Assembly (NCBI RefSeq): GCF_038024875.1 | Contig: NZ_CP136136.1 | Location: 4,712,001-4,776,000 of the forward strand | DNA: 64,000 bases | Source: Gordonia rubripertincta | GTDB lineage: Bacteria; Actinomycetota; Actinomycetes; Mycobacteriales; Mycobacteriaceae | Direction: 5' to 3' | Part shown: positions 43,730 through 52,098 of the stretch, piece after piece | Position numbering within the stretch: position 1 is the stretch's first letter | Layout of the letters: each line of letters opens with the position of its first letter | Program-made: the position numbers and the translations under genes | Notes under the pieces: generated by a model | Seen by the model: the letters and a program-made list of their open reading frames with translations, nothing else | Databases searched by the model: none | Told to the model about the DNA's origin: nothing

Positions 43730-43948
43730 CATGTCATGCCGCCGACGGTTGAGAATCGTTACCCGCGAGTACGAGCCGAAGCCGGTCGGCGAAGCGGCGT
43801 ACGGGTAGGGTGATCCGCGGGGATGAATGGCTGACCCGCCACTCATTCCGCGGTCCCCTGACCGCTCCCCACCCCCCGTGCCCACGGAGCACACACCGAC
43901 GGGCCACAAACCTACAGACCACCACGTCGAGTTCAGGAGTTCACAACG

Positions 43949-45715
43949 ATGGCCTTCTCCGTCCAGATGCCCGCCCTTGGTGAAAGTGTCACCGAGGGGA
44001 CAGTCACCCGGTGGCTGAAGGAGGAGGGCGACACCGTCGAGGCCGACGAGCCCTTGCTGGAGGTGTCGACCGACAAGGTCGACACCGAGATCCCGGCTCC
44101 GACGTCGGGTGTGCTGACGAAGATCATCGCGCAGGAGGACGACGTCGTCGAGGTCGGTGGTGAACTCGCACTGATCGGTGACGCCGACGAGGCCGGTTCC
44201 GACGACTCCGGCTCCGACGATTCCGCAGGGGGCGACGAGCCCACCGAGGCCGCCCAGGAGCCCGCGCCCGAAGAGGCCGCCGAGGAGCCGTCCACCGAGG
44301 AAGAGGCACCGGCCGAGAAGCCGACCGCCGACACCGGTTCCGGCTCGGCCGAGGGCACGGACGTGCTGATGCCCGCGCTCGGCGAGTCCGTCACCGAGGG
44401 CACCGTGACCAACTGGCTCAAGGCCGTCGGTGACGAGGTCGCCGCCGACGAACCGCTGCTCGAGGTCTCCACCGACAAAGTCGACACCGAGATCCCCTCG
44501 CCGGTGGCCGGCACCCTGCTCGAGATCCTCGCCCAGGAGGACGACGTGGTCGAGGTCGGCGGCAAGCTGGCCGTCATCGGTGACGCCTCGGCGGCACCGT
44601 CCAAGAAGGAGCCGGAGTCCGAGCCCGAACCGGAGCCCGAGCCCGAGGCCAAGGAAGAGCCGAAGGAAGAGCCCAAGCCGGAACCGGAGCCCGAGCCCGA
44701 GCCCGAGCCCGAGAAAGAGAAGGCCGAGGCCCCCGCGAAGTCGGATCCGCCGACCGTCGAGTCGACCCCGTACGTCACCCCGCTGGTGCGGAAGCTGGCT
44801 GCGGAGAACAACATCGACCTGAACTCGATCAAGGGCACCGGTGTCGGTGGCCGCATCCGCAAGCAGGACGTGCTGGCCGCGGCCGAGGCCGCCAAGAAGC
44901 CGGCTGCCGCCCCGGAGAAGAAGGCCGAGCCGGCCGCCGCCGCATCTGCGTCGTCGTCGGCCTCGCCGGAGATCCGTCCGGAGCTCGCCGAGCTGCGCGG
45001 AACCACTCAGAAGATCAACCGGATCCGCCAGATCACCGCCAAGAAGACCCGCGAGTCGCTGCAGCAGAGCGCTCAGCTCACGCAGGTCTTCGAGGTCGAC
45101 ATGAGCAAGATCGTCAGCCTACGCAAGGCGGCCAAGGAGAACTTCAAGGCGTCCGAGGGTGTCAACCTGACCTTCCTGCCGTTCATCGCCAAGGCCGTCG
45201 TCGAGGCGCTGAAGGCGCACCCGAACGTCAACGCCTCGATCGACGAGGACGCCAAGGAGATCACCTACTACGACAAGGTGCACCTCGGCATCGCCGTCGA
45301 CACCCCGCAGGGCCTGCTGTCGCCCGTGATCCACAACGCCGACGACCTGTCGGTGGCCGGCCTCGCCCGCGCCATCGCCGACATCGCGGCACGAGCACGC
45401 TCCAACGGCCTCAAGCCCGACGAGCTCGCCGGCGGCACCTTCACCATCACCAACATCGGTAGCCAGGGCGCGCTGTTCGACACCCCGATCCTGGTCCCGC
45501 CGCAGGCGGCGATGCTGGGCACCGGTGCGATCGTCAAGCGTCCGGTCGTCATCACCGGCGAGGACGGCTCCGAGTCGATCGCGGTGCGGTCGATGTCGTA
45601 CCTGCCGCTGACCTACGATCACCGGCTCATCGACGGCGCCGACGCGGGCCGCTTCCTCACCACCGTGAAGAAGCGCCTCGAAGAGGCCTCCTTCGCCGCG
45701 GACCTGGGTCTCTAG
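43949..45715 (+). CDS. sucB: dihydrolipoamide acyltransferase E2 with two lipoyl domains
   Basis: A 588-residue E2 component. Two near-identical lipoyl domains each carry the EVSTDKVDTEIP motif whose lysine is lipoylated (about residues 43 and 174). A Glu-Pro repeat linker joins them to a peripheral-subunit-binding domain (YVTPLVRKLAAENNIDL to GRIRKQDVLAA), then the catalytic domain ending in PLTYDHRLIDGADAGRFL with the HRxxDG active site. It matches Rv2215 (DlaT), which in mycobacteria serves pyruvate dehydrogenase and the antioxidant PNR/P complex; annotation as SucB is common. lipB and lipA, needed to lipoylate it, lie 1-2 kb downstream. Confidence 0.95.
   Translation: MAFSVQMPALGESVTEGTVTRWLKEEGDTVEADEPLLEVSTDKVDTEIPAPTSGVLTKIIAQEDDVVEVGGELALIGDADEAGSDDSGSDDSAGGDEPTEAAQEPAPEEAAEEPSTEEEAPAEKPTADTGSGSAEGTDVLMPALGESVTEGTVTNWLKAVGDEVAADEPLLEVSTDKVDTEIPSPVAGTLLEILAQEDDVVEVGGKLAVIGDASAAPSKKEPESEPEPEPEPEAKEEPKEEPKPEPEPEPEPEPEKEKAEAPAKSDPPTVESTPYVTPLVRKLAAENNIDLNSIKGTGVGGRIRKQDVLAAAEAAKKPAAAPEKKAEPAAAASASSSASPEIRPELAELRGTTQKINRIRQITAKKTRESLQQSAQLTQVFEVDMSKIVSLRKAAKENFKASEGVNLTFLPFIAKAVVEALKAHPNVNASIDEDAKEITYYDKVHLGIAVDTPQGLLSPVIHNADDLSVAGLARAIADIAARARSNGLKPDELAGGTFTITNIGSQGALFDTPILVPPQAAMLGTGAIVKRPVVITGEDGSESIAVRSMSYLPLTYDHRLIDGADAGRFLTTVKKRLEEASFAADLGL
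44607..44720 (+). repeat. GAGCCC-type tandem repeat coding for a Glu-Pro linker
   Basis: The linker of the E2 protein is written as repeated GAGCCC/GAACCG hexamers giving EPEPEP runs interrupted by Lys. Such tracts are prone to slippage and vary in length between strains. Confidence 0.8.
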
Positions 45716-45748
45716 GCTCACGCCGAGACGACGACGTCGGAGCAAGCG

Positions 45749-46645
45749 ATGCGCATAGCCGTCGCCGGTTCACAGGGCCTCATCGGGAACGCCCTGGTCA
45801 ACTCGCTTCGCGCGGCGGGCCACACGGTCATCCGTCTGGTCCGCCGCGAGGCACTCGCCGATGACGAGTTCAGCTGGGATCCCGAGACCATCGGGATGCC
45901 CGCAGAGAGCCTCGACGGTGTCGACGCGGTGGTCTCGCTCGGCGGGGTCGGCGTCGGCAACGGCCGGTGGACCGGCCGTTTCAAGCAGGAGTTGCGCGAC
46001 TCGCGCATCACCCCGACCGAGGTCCTCGCCGAAGCGGTGCGCGACCTCGGCATCCCGACGTTCGTCAGTGCCAGCGCGACCGGCTACTACGGCGACACCG
46101 GCACCCGGGCGGCGGTCGAAACCGACGGTCCCGGTGAGGGATTCCTCGCCGGGCTGGTCGTCGACTGGGAGAAGGCTGCGACCACCAACGCCGGCCCCGA
46201 CACCCGCGTCGTCCTGCTTCGGACCGCGCCGGTCCTCAGCTCGCACGGCGGTCTGCTCGGCAAGCTCCGTCCGCTGTTCAAACTCGGACTCGGCGGCCCG
46301 ATCGGCAACGGCAAGCAGTACTTCTCCTGGATCAGCCTCATCGACGAGGTGCGGGCGATCGAGTTCCTCCTCGACTCCCCCGACATCTCCGGCCCGGTCA
46401 ACCTGAGTGCTCCCGGATCGCTGCCCTTCGGCGAGTTCTGCACAGCGCTGGGCAAGGCGGTGCACCGTCCCGCCGTGCTGCCGGTGCCCGAGTTCGTGGC
46501 CCGCCGCGTGGGCGGTGAGATGGCCGAGGAAATGATTCTGTTCAGTCAACGCGTTGAACCCCACGTGCTCACCGACCACGGATTCACGTTCAACCACCCC
46601 GAGATCCGCGAGGCCCTGGCCTACGCGACGAAGCCGGCGTCATGA
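45749..46645 (+). CDS. TIGR01777-family NAD(P)-binding epimerase/SDR39U1 (Rv2216-like)
   Basis: A 298-residue atypical short-chain dehydrogenase. The N-terminal nucleotide motif is VAGSQGLIGNALVNSL; VVSLGGVGVGNGRW, SASATGYYG and a C-terminal DUF1731-like stretch (LPVPEFVARRVGGEMAEEM) are typical. The substrate is unknown. The stop overlaps the lipB start as ATGA, so it is translationally coupled to lipoate synthesis, the same order as in M. tuberculosis. Confidence 0.92.
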   Translation: MRIAVAGSQGLIGNALVNSLRAAGHTVIRLVRREALADDEFSWDPETIGMPAESLDGVDAVVSLGGVGVGNGRWTGRFKQELRDSRITPTEVLAEAVRDLGIPTFVSASATGYYGDTGTRAAVETDGPGEGFLAGLVVDWEKAATTNAGPDTRVVLLRTAPVLSSHGGLLGKLRPLFKLGLGGPIGNGKQYFSWISLIDEVRAIEFLLDSPDISGPVNLSAPGSLPFGEFCTALGKAVHRPAVLPVPEFVARRVGGEMAEEMILFSQRVEPHVLTDHGFTFNHPEIREALAYATKPAS

Positions 46646-47361
46646 CCCACCGTTCCGTCCGCGCCGACCCGGCACCTGTCGAGGTCCGGCGCCTGGGCAC
46701 CGTCGACTACCGCGATGCCTACGAGATGCAGCACCGGCTCGCCACCGAGCGAGCCGACGGCACTCTCGACCACGACGTGCTCCTCCTGCTCGAACACCCG
46801 TCGACCTACACCGCGGGCAAACGCACCGAGGACGCCGACCGACCCACCAACGGCGCGCCCGTCATCGACGTGGACCGAGGTGGCCGCATCACCTGGCACG
46901 GACCGGGACAGCTCGTCGGCTACCCGATCGTGAAGCTCGCCGAGCCGCTCGACGTCGTCGAATATGTGCGACGCCTCGAAAGCGCCCTCATCTCCGTCTG
47001 CGCCGGTCTCGGCGTCACCACCGGACGCGTCGAGGGACGCTCGGGTGTGTGGATCGACGACGCCGCGGGTGAGCGCAAACTCGGCCAGATCGGCATCCGC
47101 GTCGCGCGCGGTGTGGCGCTGCACGGGTTCGCACTCAACATCGACCCCGACATGTCGGCCTTCGAGGCGATCGTCCCGTGCGGGATCGCCGACGCCGGCG
47201 TCACCTCGCTGTCCCGTGAACTGGCACAACCGATCTCGGTGGCCTCTTTGCTCGACACCGTCGCGGCCGCCGTACTCGACGCCCTGGACACCCCTTGGGA
47301 GAAGGCCGCTCCGACTGGATCCGAGGCGCCTGCGACGGCGAGCGTAGGATCGGTCCGGTGA
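46642..47361 (+). CDS. lipB: lipoyl(octanoyl) transferase
   Basis: A 239-residue enzyme that moves octanoate from acyl carrier protein to the lipoyl-domain lysine of E2 or GcvH. It has the HPSTYTAGKR motif, RGGRITWHGPGQLVGYP and the catalytic Cys/Lys pair, with the lysine in ERKLGQIGIRVARG and the cysteine in IVPCGI. The ATG at 46642 overlaps the upstream stop. Its own stop TGA at 47359-47361 overlaps a GTG at 47358 that is the natural start of lipA. Confidence 0.95.
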   Translation: MTHRSVRADPAPVEVRRLGTVDYRDAYEMQHRLATERADGTLDHDVLLLLEHPSTYTAGKRTEDADRPTNGAPVIDVDRGGRITWHGPGQLVGYPIVKLAEPLDVVEYVRRLESALISVCAGLGVTTGRVEGRSGVWIDDAAGERKLGQIGIRVARGVALHGFALNIDPDMSAFEAIVPCGIADAGVTSLSRELAQPISVASLLDTVAAAVLDALDTPWEKAAPTGSEAPATASVGSVR

Positions 47362-47388
47362 CCGCGTCCCCCCTCACCCCCGGACCCG

Positions 47389-48456
47389 GTGCCCCCGACG
47401 CCACACCCCCGGCCTCGGCACCCGCACCGAAGACCCCCCGCTCCCGCCTCGCCCGCTCCCGAGGGCCGCAGACTGCTCCGCCTCGAGGTGCGCAATGCGC
47501 AGACCCCGATCGAGCGCAAGCCCAGCTGGATCAAGACCCGCGCGACGATGGGCCCGGAGTTCACCGAACTCAAGGGACTCGTGAAGCGCGAGGGCCTGCA
47601 CACCGTCTGCGAAGAGGCCGGCTGCCCCAACATCTACGAATGCTGGGAAGACCGCGAGGCCACCTTCCTCATCGGCGGCGAACAGTGCACCCGACGCTGC
47701 GACTTCTGCCAGATCGACACCGGCAAGCCCGCCGAACTCGATCGTGACGAGCCGCGTCGCGTCGCCGAGAGCGTCCAGGCCATGGGTCTGCGCTACTCGA
47801 CGATCACCGGTGTCGCCCGCGACGACCTGCCCGACGAGGGTGCCTGGCTCTACGCCGAGACCGTCCGCGCCATCCACCGGCTCAACCCCGGCACCGGCGT
47901 CGAGAACCTGATCCCGGACTTCCACGCCAAGCCCGACCTGCTGGCCGAGGTCTTCGAGGCCCGGCCGGAGGTGCTCGCCCACAACCTCGAGACGGTGCCC
48001 CGCATCTTCAAGCGTATCCGTCCGGCGTTCCGGTACGAGCGCTCCCTCGAGGTCCTCACCGCGGCCCGCGATTTCGGCCTGGTGACCAAGTCGAACCTGA
48101 TCCTCGGCATGGGCGAGACCCCGGAAGAGGTGCAGTCGGCGATCGTCGACCTCCATGAGGCCGGTTGCGACATCCTGACGATCACCCAGTACCTGCGTCC
48201 CTCGCCGCGGCACCATCCCGTCGAGCGGTGGGTCAAGCCGGAGGAGTTCGTCGACCACTCCGAGTTCGCCCAGGAGATCGGCTTCGCCGGTGTCATGGCC
48301 GGGCCGCTGGTGCGCTCGTCGTACCGTGCCGGCCGCCTGTACGCGCAGGCCATGGCCCATCACGGCCGCGAGATCTCGCCGGCCCTGGCGCATCTCGCCG
48401 CCGAGGGTTCGGCCAGCCAGGAGGCGTCCAGCCTGATGGCCCGCCTCGCGCGCTGA
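47389..48456 (+). CDS. lipA: lipoyl synthase (radical SAM), 5' end probably frameshifted
   Basis: Inserts two sulfurs into octanoyl-lysine. It carries the auxiliary cluster cysteines CEEAGCPNIYEC and the radical SAM motif CTRRCDFC, and matches Rv2218 from EGRRLLRLEVRNAQTP to the end. Its N-terminus is odd: from GTG 47389 the frame reads a His/Arg/Pro-rich nonsense-like leader, whereas the frame from GTG 47358 (overlapping the lipB stop as GTGA) has normal codon use up to about 47433. Removing one C from the C6 run at 47434-47439 joins the two and gives about 365 residues. A one-base sequencing error is the simplest reading; the catalytic core is intact either way. Confidence 0.92.
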   Translation: MPPTPHPRPRHPHRRPPAPASPAPEGRRLLRLEVRNAQTPIERKPSWIKTRATMGPEFTELKGLVKREGLHTVCEEAGCPNIYECWEDREATFLIGGEQCTRRCDFCQIDTGKPAELDRDEPRRVAESVQAMGLRYSTITGVARDDLPDEGAWLYAETVRAIHRLNPGTGVENLIPDFHAKPDLLAEVFEARPEVLAHNLETVPRIFKRIRPAFRYERSLEVLTAARDFGLVTKSNLILGMGETPEEVQSAIVDLHEAGCDILTITQYLRPSPRHHPVERWVKPEEFVDHSEFAQEIGFAGVMAGPLVRSSYRAGRLYAQAMAHHGREISPALAHLAAEGSASQEASSLMARLAR

Positions 48457-48510
48457 CCGCACCCGCACCCCGCCTGCCGACCATGCGGCAGGTCACCGGA
48501 CGACCGGACG

Positions 48511-48516
48511 TAAACT
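48511..48516 (+). promoter_or_regulatory. -10 box of the DUF4191 gene, leaderless type
   Basis: TAAACT lies 6 nt before the ATG at 48523. Confidence 0.5.
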
Positions 48517-48522
48517 GGCCGT

Positions 48523-49266
48523 ATGGCAAAGGCGCAGTCCGTGAGCAAGGAAGCAAAGGCCGCTAAGAAGCAGGCCCGCAAGGCTGCATCGAAGGAACGG
48601 CGCCAGCAGTTGTGGCAGGCGTTCCAGATGCAGCGCAAGGAAGACAAGCGACTCATCCCCTACATGGTGGGTGTGATCGTGCTGTCCATCGCCGTGTTCA
48701 CCGCACTCGGCTTCCTGCTGGGCTCGCCGTGGCTGCTCATCCCGCTCGGCGTCGTGCTGGGTGTGCTCGGTGCGTTCATCCTGTTCGGCCGTCGCGTGCA
48801 GAAGAACGTCTACACCAAGGCCGAAGGTCAGCCCGGTGCCGCCGGTTGGGCGCTGGGCAACATGCGCGGCCAGTGGCGCGTCGCCCAGGCCGTCTCGGGT
48901 ACCTCGCACCTCGACGCCGTGCACCGCGTGATCGGCAAGCCGGGCGTGATCCTCGTCGGTGAGGGCTCCCCCACCCGGGTGAAGTCGCTGCTGAACCAGG
49001 AGAAGAAGAAGGCCGCCCGCGTCGTCGGCGACACGCCGATCTACGAGATCATGGTCGGCAACGACGACGGCCAGGTCCCGCTGTCCAAGCTCGAGCGGCA
49101 CATCAACAAGCTGCCCAGCAACATCGACCGCAAGCGCATGGAGACCCTCGAGGGCCGTCTCGCCGCGCTCAGCAGCAAGGCCCCCGGCCCCGGAATGCCG
49201 AAGGGCCCGCTGCCCGGGAACGCGAAGATGAAGAGCATGCAGCGCACCGCGCGTCGTCGCGGCTGA
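48523..49266 (+). CDS. DUF4191 membrane protein (Rv2219-like)
   Basis: A 247-residue protein of unknown function. A strongly basic N-terminus (AKKQARKAASKERRQQLWQ) is followed by two transmembrane helices (about 45-65 and 68-88), then a cytosolic domain of about 150 residues with conserved GNMRGQWRVAQAVSGTSHLDAVHRVIGKPGVILVGEG and KKKAARVVGDTPIYEIMVGNDDGQVPL. Close relatives are present across mycolata next to lipA. A terminator follows, and a -10 box lies 6 nt before the start. Confidence 0.9.
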   Translation: MAKAQSVSKEAKAAKKQARKAASKERRQQLWQAFQMQRKEDKRLIPYMVGVIVLSIAVFTALGFLLGSPWLLIPLGVVLGVLGAFILFGRRVQKNVYTKAEGQPGAAGWALGNMRGQWRVAQAVSGTSHLDAVHRVIGKPGVILVGEGSPTRVKSLLNQEKKKAARVVGDTPIYEIMVGNDDGQVPLSKLERHINKLPSNIDRKRMETLEGRLAALSSKAPGPGMPKGPLPGNAKMKSMQRTARRRG

Positions 49267-49291
49267 CGCGAAACCCTCCATCCACGAAGGA

Positions 49292-49320
49292 AACCCACGA
49301 CCCACACGGGGTCGTGGGTT
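49292..49320. terminator. terminator between the DUF4191 and RDD genes
   Basis: A 12-bp stem AACCCACGACCC/GGGTCGTGGGTT with a 5-nt loop, followed by TTCTCG. It is placed between convergent genes. Confidence 0.88.
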
Positions 49321-49345
49321 TTCTCGCTCCAGGCGTGAAAACGGC

Positions 49346-49855
49346 TCAGCGCGTCCGGAGGATCGCCGTTCCGGTAGCGCGGTCGTGCAGAGCACGACCG
49401 TTGTAGTCGTTGATCAGGGCCGGCACCAGGAACACCATGAGCAGCTGGCGGAAGAAGGCCCGCACGATGCCGACGGACGCCGGGCTCTCCTTGCCGGCGG
49501 CCTCGGCGGCGTTGCGCTCGGCCCCGAAGTCGACGCGGGCCACGCGCATGCCCACCGCGTACTGGCCGGGGGTGAAGCCGAACAGGGAGACCGCGAAGAT
49601 CCCCATCACGAACCAGATGGCCATCTGGGCACCGGCGAGACTCGAGGACATCAGGTTGCCGCCCACGAAGATAAGCGCGAGACCACCGGCGATCAGCCAG
49701 TCGACGAGGAGCCCGGCCACGCGCGGCCACCCGGTGGCCAGCGAGCCCGGCCCGGACGCAGGCAGGCCGAGGTCCTGACCGCGGAAATCGTTGTCGACGC
49801 CGTCGCCGGGACCGATCTGCGGCCCCGACAGCCAGGAACCGGTTACACGTCCCAT
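49346..49855 (-). CDS. RDD family membrane protein
   Basis: A 169-residue protein. After a polar N-terminus (MGRVTGSWLSGPQIGPGD) there are three hydrophobic helices: RVAGLLVDWLIAGGLALIFVG with the R and D residues of the RDD motif, AIWFVMGIFAVSLFG followed by TPGQYAVGMRVARV, and RAFFRQLLMVFLVPALIN with DRATGT near the end. Function is not established. The start at ATG 49855 corresponds to the homologous small RDD gene found beside glnA1 in mycobacteria; the longer frame is not supported. Confidence 0.88.
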   Translation of the reverse strand: MGRVTGSWLSGPQIGPGDGVDNDFRGQDLGLPASGPGSLATGWPRVAGLLVDWLIAGGLALIFVGGNLMSSSLAGAQMAIWFVMGIFAVSLFGFTPGQYAVGMRVARVDFGAERNAAEAAGKESPASVGIVRAFFRQLLMVFLVPALINDYNGRALHDRATGTAILRTR

Positions 49856-50180
49856 TGTGATGACTCCTCTCGCGGCCGCGGCGCGTCGTCGACGACCACG
49901 GCGTTCAATGGTGTCCATCGTAGTCGGGGCCGTTACCCCTACCACCCTCCCCGGTCGCCGCGGCGGGCTAGGGTGGGAGCTGCCGAGTGCGTTCACCGAG
50001 GTATGAGCCGTGTGTCGCCAAGAACACCGGGGTGTGTAACACGGGGGAAACACGGACTTGACGCCTGGGCAACTTCGCCTCCATACGGTTGCCGCTGAGA
50101 TCCGCTGCTGTTTCTCGGTGGCGGATGTGTGTGGCGTGTCAGTACGACTGACCACCCGATCACGAAGGAGTCACCGCACG
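49856..50180. promoter_or_regulatory. divergent control region of the RDD gene and glnA1
   Basis: 325 bases without a gene. The glnA1-proximal half holds two GlnR-like boxes (50036-50073). AAGGAG at 50165-50170 is the glnA1 ribosome binding site, 10 nt before its GTG. The RDD-proximal half is GC-rich, and I see no clear signal there. Confidence 0.7.
50036..50073 (+). promoter_or_regulatory. two tandem GlnR-binding boxes upstream of glnA1
   Basis: The order is GTAAC, 6 nt, GAAAC, 6 nt, TTGAC, 6 nt, GCAAC, at 50036-50040, 50047-50051, 50058-50062 and 50069-50073. This is the a-site/b-site repeat pattern with 6-nt spacers of the actinobacterial nitrogen regulator GlnR; the second box is degenerate. 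GlnR control of glnA is established in mycobacteria and Streptomyces. Confidence 0.75.
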
Positions 50181-51614
50181 GTGTACAGCAGTAAAGAAGA
50201 ACTACTCGAGGGCATCAAGAAGGAAGGTGTCGAGTACGTCGACATCCGTTTCTGCGACCTGCCCGGTGTCATGCAGCACTTCTCGATCCCCGCTTCGGCG
50301 TTCGACGAGAGCGTGTTCGAGGACGGTCTGGCATTCGACGGTTCGTCGGTGCGCGGCTTCCAGTCGATCAACGAGTCGGACATGATGCTGCTGCCCGACC
50401 CGGCCACCGCGCGGATCGATCCCTTCCGCAAGGCGAAGACGATGAACATCAGCTTCTTCGTCCACGACCCGTTCACCCGCGAGGCCTACAGCCGCGACCC
50501 GCGTAACGTCGCGCGCAAGGCCGAGGACTACCTGGCCTCGACCGGCATCGCCGACACCTGCTTCTTCGGCGCCGAGGCCGAGTTCTACATCTTCGACTCG
50601 GTGTCCTTCGGCTCGGAGATGAACGGCACCTTCTACGAGATCGAGTCGGAGTCGGGCTGGTGGAACACCGCCTCGCCGAGCGATCCCGACGGCAGCCCCA
50701 ACCTGGGCTACAAGGTCCGCCCCAAGGGTGGCTACTTCCCGGTTGCTCCATACGACCACTACGTCGACCTGCGCGACGAGATGTCGACCAACCTGCAGAA
50801 CTCGGGCTTCGAGCTCGAGCGCGGCCACCACGAGGTCGGCACTGCGGGTCAGGCGGAGATCAACTACAAGTTCAACACGCTGCTCCACGCGGCCGATGAC
50901 GTGCAGCTCTTCAAGTACATCATCAAGAACACCGCATGGCAGAACGGCAAGTCGGTCACCTTCATGCCGAAGCCGCTCTTCGGTGACAACGGCTCGGGCA
51001 TGCACGCCCACCAGTCGCTGTGGAAGGACGGCAAGCCGCTGTTCCACGACGAGGCCGGCTACGCAGGCCTGTCGGATCTGGCTCGCTACTACATCGGCGG
51101 CATCCTCCACCACGCCCCGTCGCTGCTGGCGTTCACCAACCCGACGGTCAACTCCTACAAGCGTCTGGTCCCGGGCTACGAGGCCCCGATCAACCTGGTC
51201 TACAGCCAGCGCAACCGTTCGGCCTGTGTGCGTATCCCGATCACCGGCAACAACCCGAAGGCCAAGCGCCTCGAGTTCCGTTGCCCGGACAGCTCGGGCA
51301 ACCCGTACCTGGCGTTCGCGGCCATGATGATGGCCGGCCTGGACGGCATCAAGAACAAGATCGAGCCGCACGAGCCGGTCGACAAGGACCTCTACGAGCT
51401 CCCGCCGGAGGAGGCCAAGTCGATCCCGCAGGCGCCGACCTCGCTGTCCGCCGTCATCGACCGCCTCGAAGAGGATCACGAGTACCTCACCGCCGGTGGC
51501 GTGTTCACCGAGGACCTCATCGAGACCTGGATCGCGCTGAAGCGTGAGAACGAGATCGAGCCGGTGCAGATCCGTCCGCACCCGTACGAGTTCTCGCTGT
51601 ACTACGACTGCTGA
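50181..51614 (+). CDS. glnA1: glutamine synthetase type I, GlnA1
   Basis: A 477-residue GS-I subunit forming dodecamers that make glutamine from glutamate and ammonia. Motifs: FDGSSVRGF, EAEFYIFD, the ATP-site KPLFGDNGSGMHAHQSLW, NPTVNSYKRLVPGYEAP, and the adenylylation tyrosine in NLVYSQRNRSAC, the target of GlnE encoded 2 kb downstream. It matches Rv2220. GTG 50181 (VYSSKEELLEG) is used with AAGGAG 10 nt upstream. Transcription is probably GlnR-controlled. A strong terminator follows. Confidence 0.96.
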   Translation: MYSSKEELLEGIKKEGVEYVDIRFCDLPGVMQHFSIPASAFDESVFEDGLAFDGSSVRGFQSINESDMMLLPDPATARIDPFRKAKTMNISFFVHDPFTREAYSRDPRNVARKAEDYLASTGIADTCFFGAEAEFYIFDSVSFGSEMNGTFYEIESESGWWNTASPSDPDGSPNLGYKVRPKGGYFPVAPYDHYVDLRDEMSTNLQNSGFELERGHHEVGTAGQAEINYKFNTLLHAADDVQLFKYIIKNTAWQNGKSVTFMPKPLFGDNGSGMHAHQSLWKDGKPLFHDEAGYAGLSDLARYYIGGILHHAPSLLAFTNPTVNSYKRLVPGYEAPINLVYSQRNRSACVRIPITGNNPKAKRLEFRCPDSSGNPYLAFAAMMMAGLDGIKNKIEPHEPVDKDLYELPPEEAKSIPQAPTSLSAVIDRLEEDHEYLTAGGVFTEDLIETWIALKRENEIEPVQIRPHPYEFSLYYDC

Positions 51615-51632
51615 TCCCAGCATTCGACCACG

Positions 51633-51664
51633 ACGCCCCGTCCGCCTTCTCGCGGACGGGGCGT
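51633..51664 (+). terminator. terminator of glnA1
   Basis: A perfect 13-bp stem ACGCCCCGTCCGC/GCGGACGGGGCGT with a 6-nt CTTCTC loop, 18 bases after the stop. Confidence 0.9.
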
Positions 51665-51893
51665 TCGTCGTCTGCGAGGGCGTTTGCATGTGTGCTCGCC
51701 GCGGAGTGCGCCGACCCCGCGATGCAGAACTCCGACGACTTCTTCTCCGCGGAAATGGATTTCGGGCTGACGGTGATACGCGAAGGAGTCGAACGTCTCA
51801 TTGCGAGGGCCTGAACAGAGAATGATGTGATCTACCGCACAAATGTGACTTCTTACTCTGCCAAACCACAAGGTACGGCCTTAGTTTGGTCGC

Positions 51894-52075
51894 ATGACCA
51901 GAGATGTGTATGTCGAAGACCTTGTCCCCGGTGACCGCATCAGCCTCGAGGGCACCCCGCGCGTGGTTCGCACCACCAGCCGACTCGAGAACAATCAGTT
52001 GCGCATCGAATTGGTCAAGGGGACGACCTCCACGAGGTCGTGCTGGACCGCACCGTCAAGCTCCAGGTGAACTGA
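51894..52075 (+). pseudogene. small conserved-looking ORF, broken by a one-base frameshift
   Basis: As written, ATG 51894 gives 58 residues whose end (TSTRSCWTAPSSSR) looks out of frame. Adding one G to the GGGG run at 52019-52022 makes the tail read KGDDLHEVVLDRTVKLQVN and stop at 52075, for a 60-residue protein: MTRDVYVEDLVPGDRISLEG then PRVVRTTSRLENNQLRIELV. The alternating hydrophobic pattern suggests a small beta-barrel, somewhat like KOW/SH3-type domains, but I do not recognise the family. It lies alone between glnA1 and hmuO, in an upstream stretch less GC-rich than its neighbours that could hold its promoter. The third homopolymer indel in this window. Confidence 0.6.
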
Positions 52076-52098
52076 ACCCCAACAGGTACTCGCCGCCG

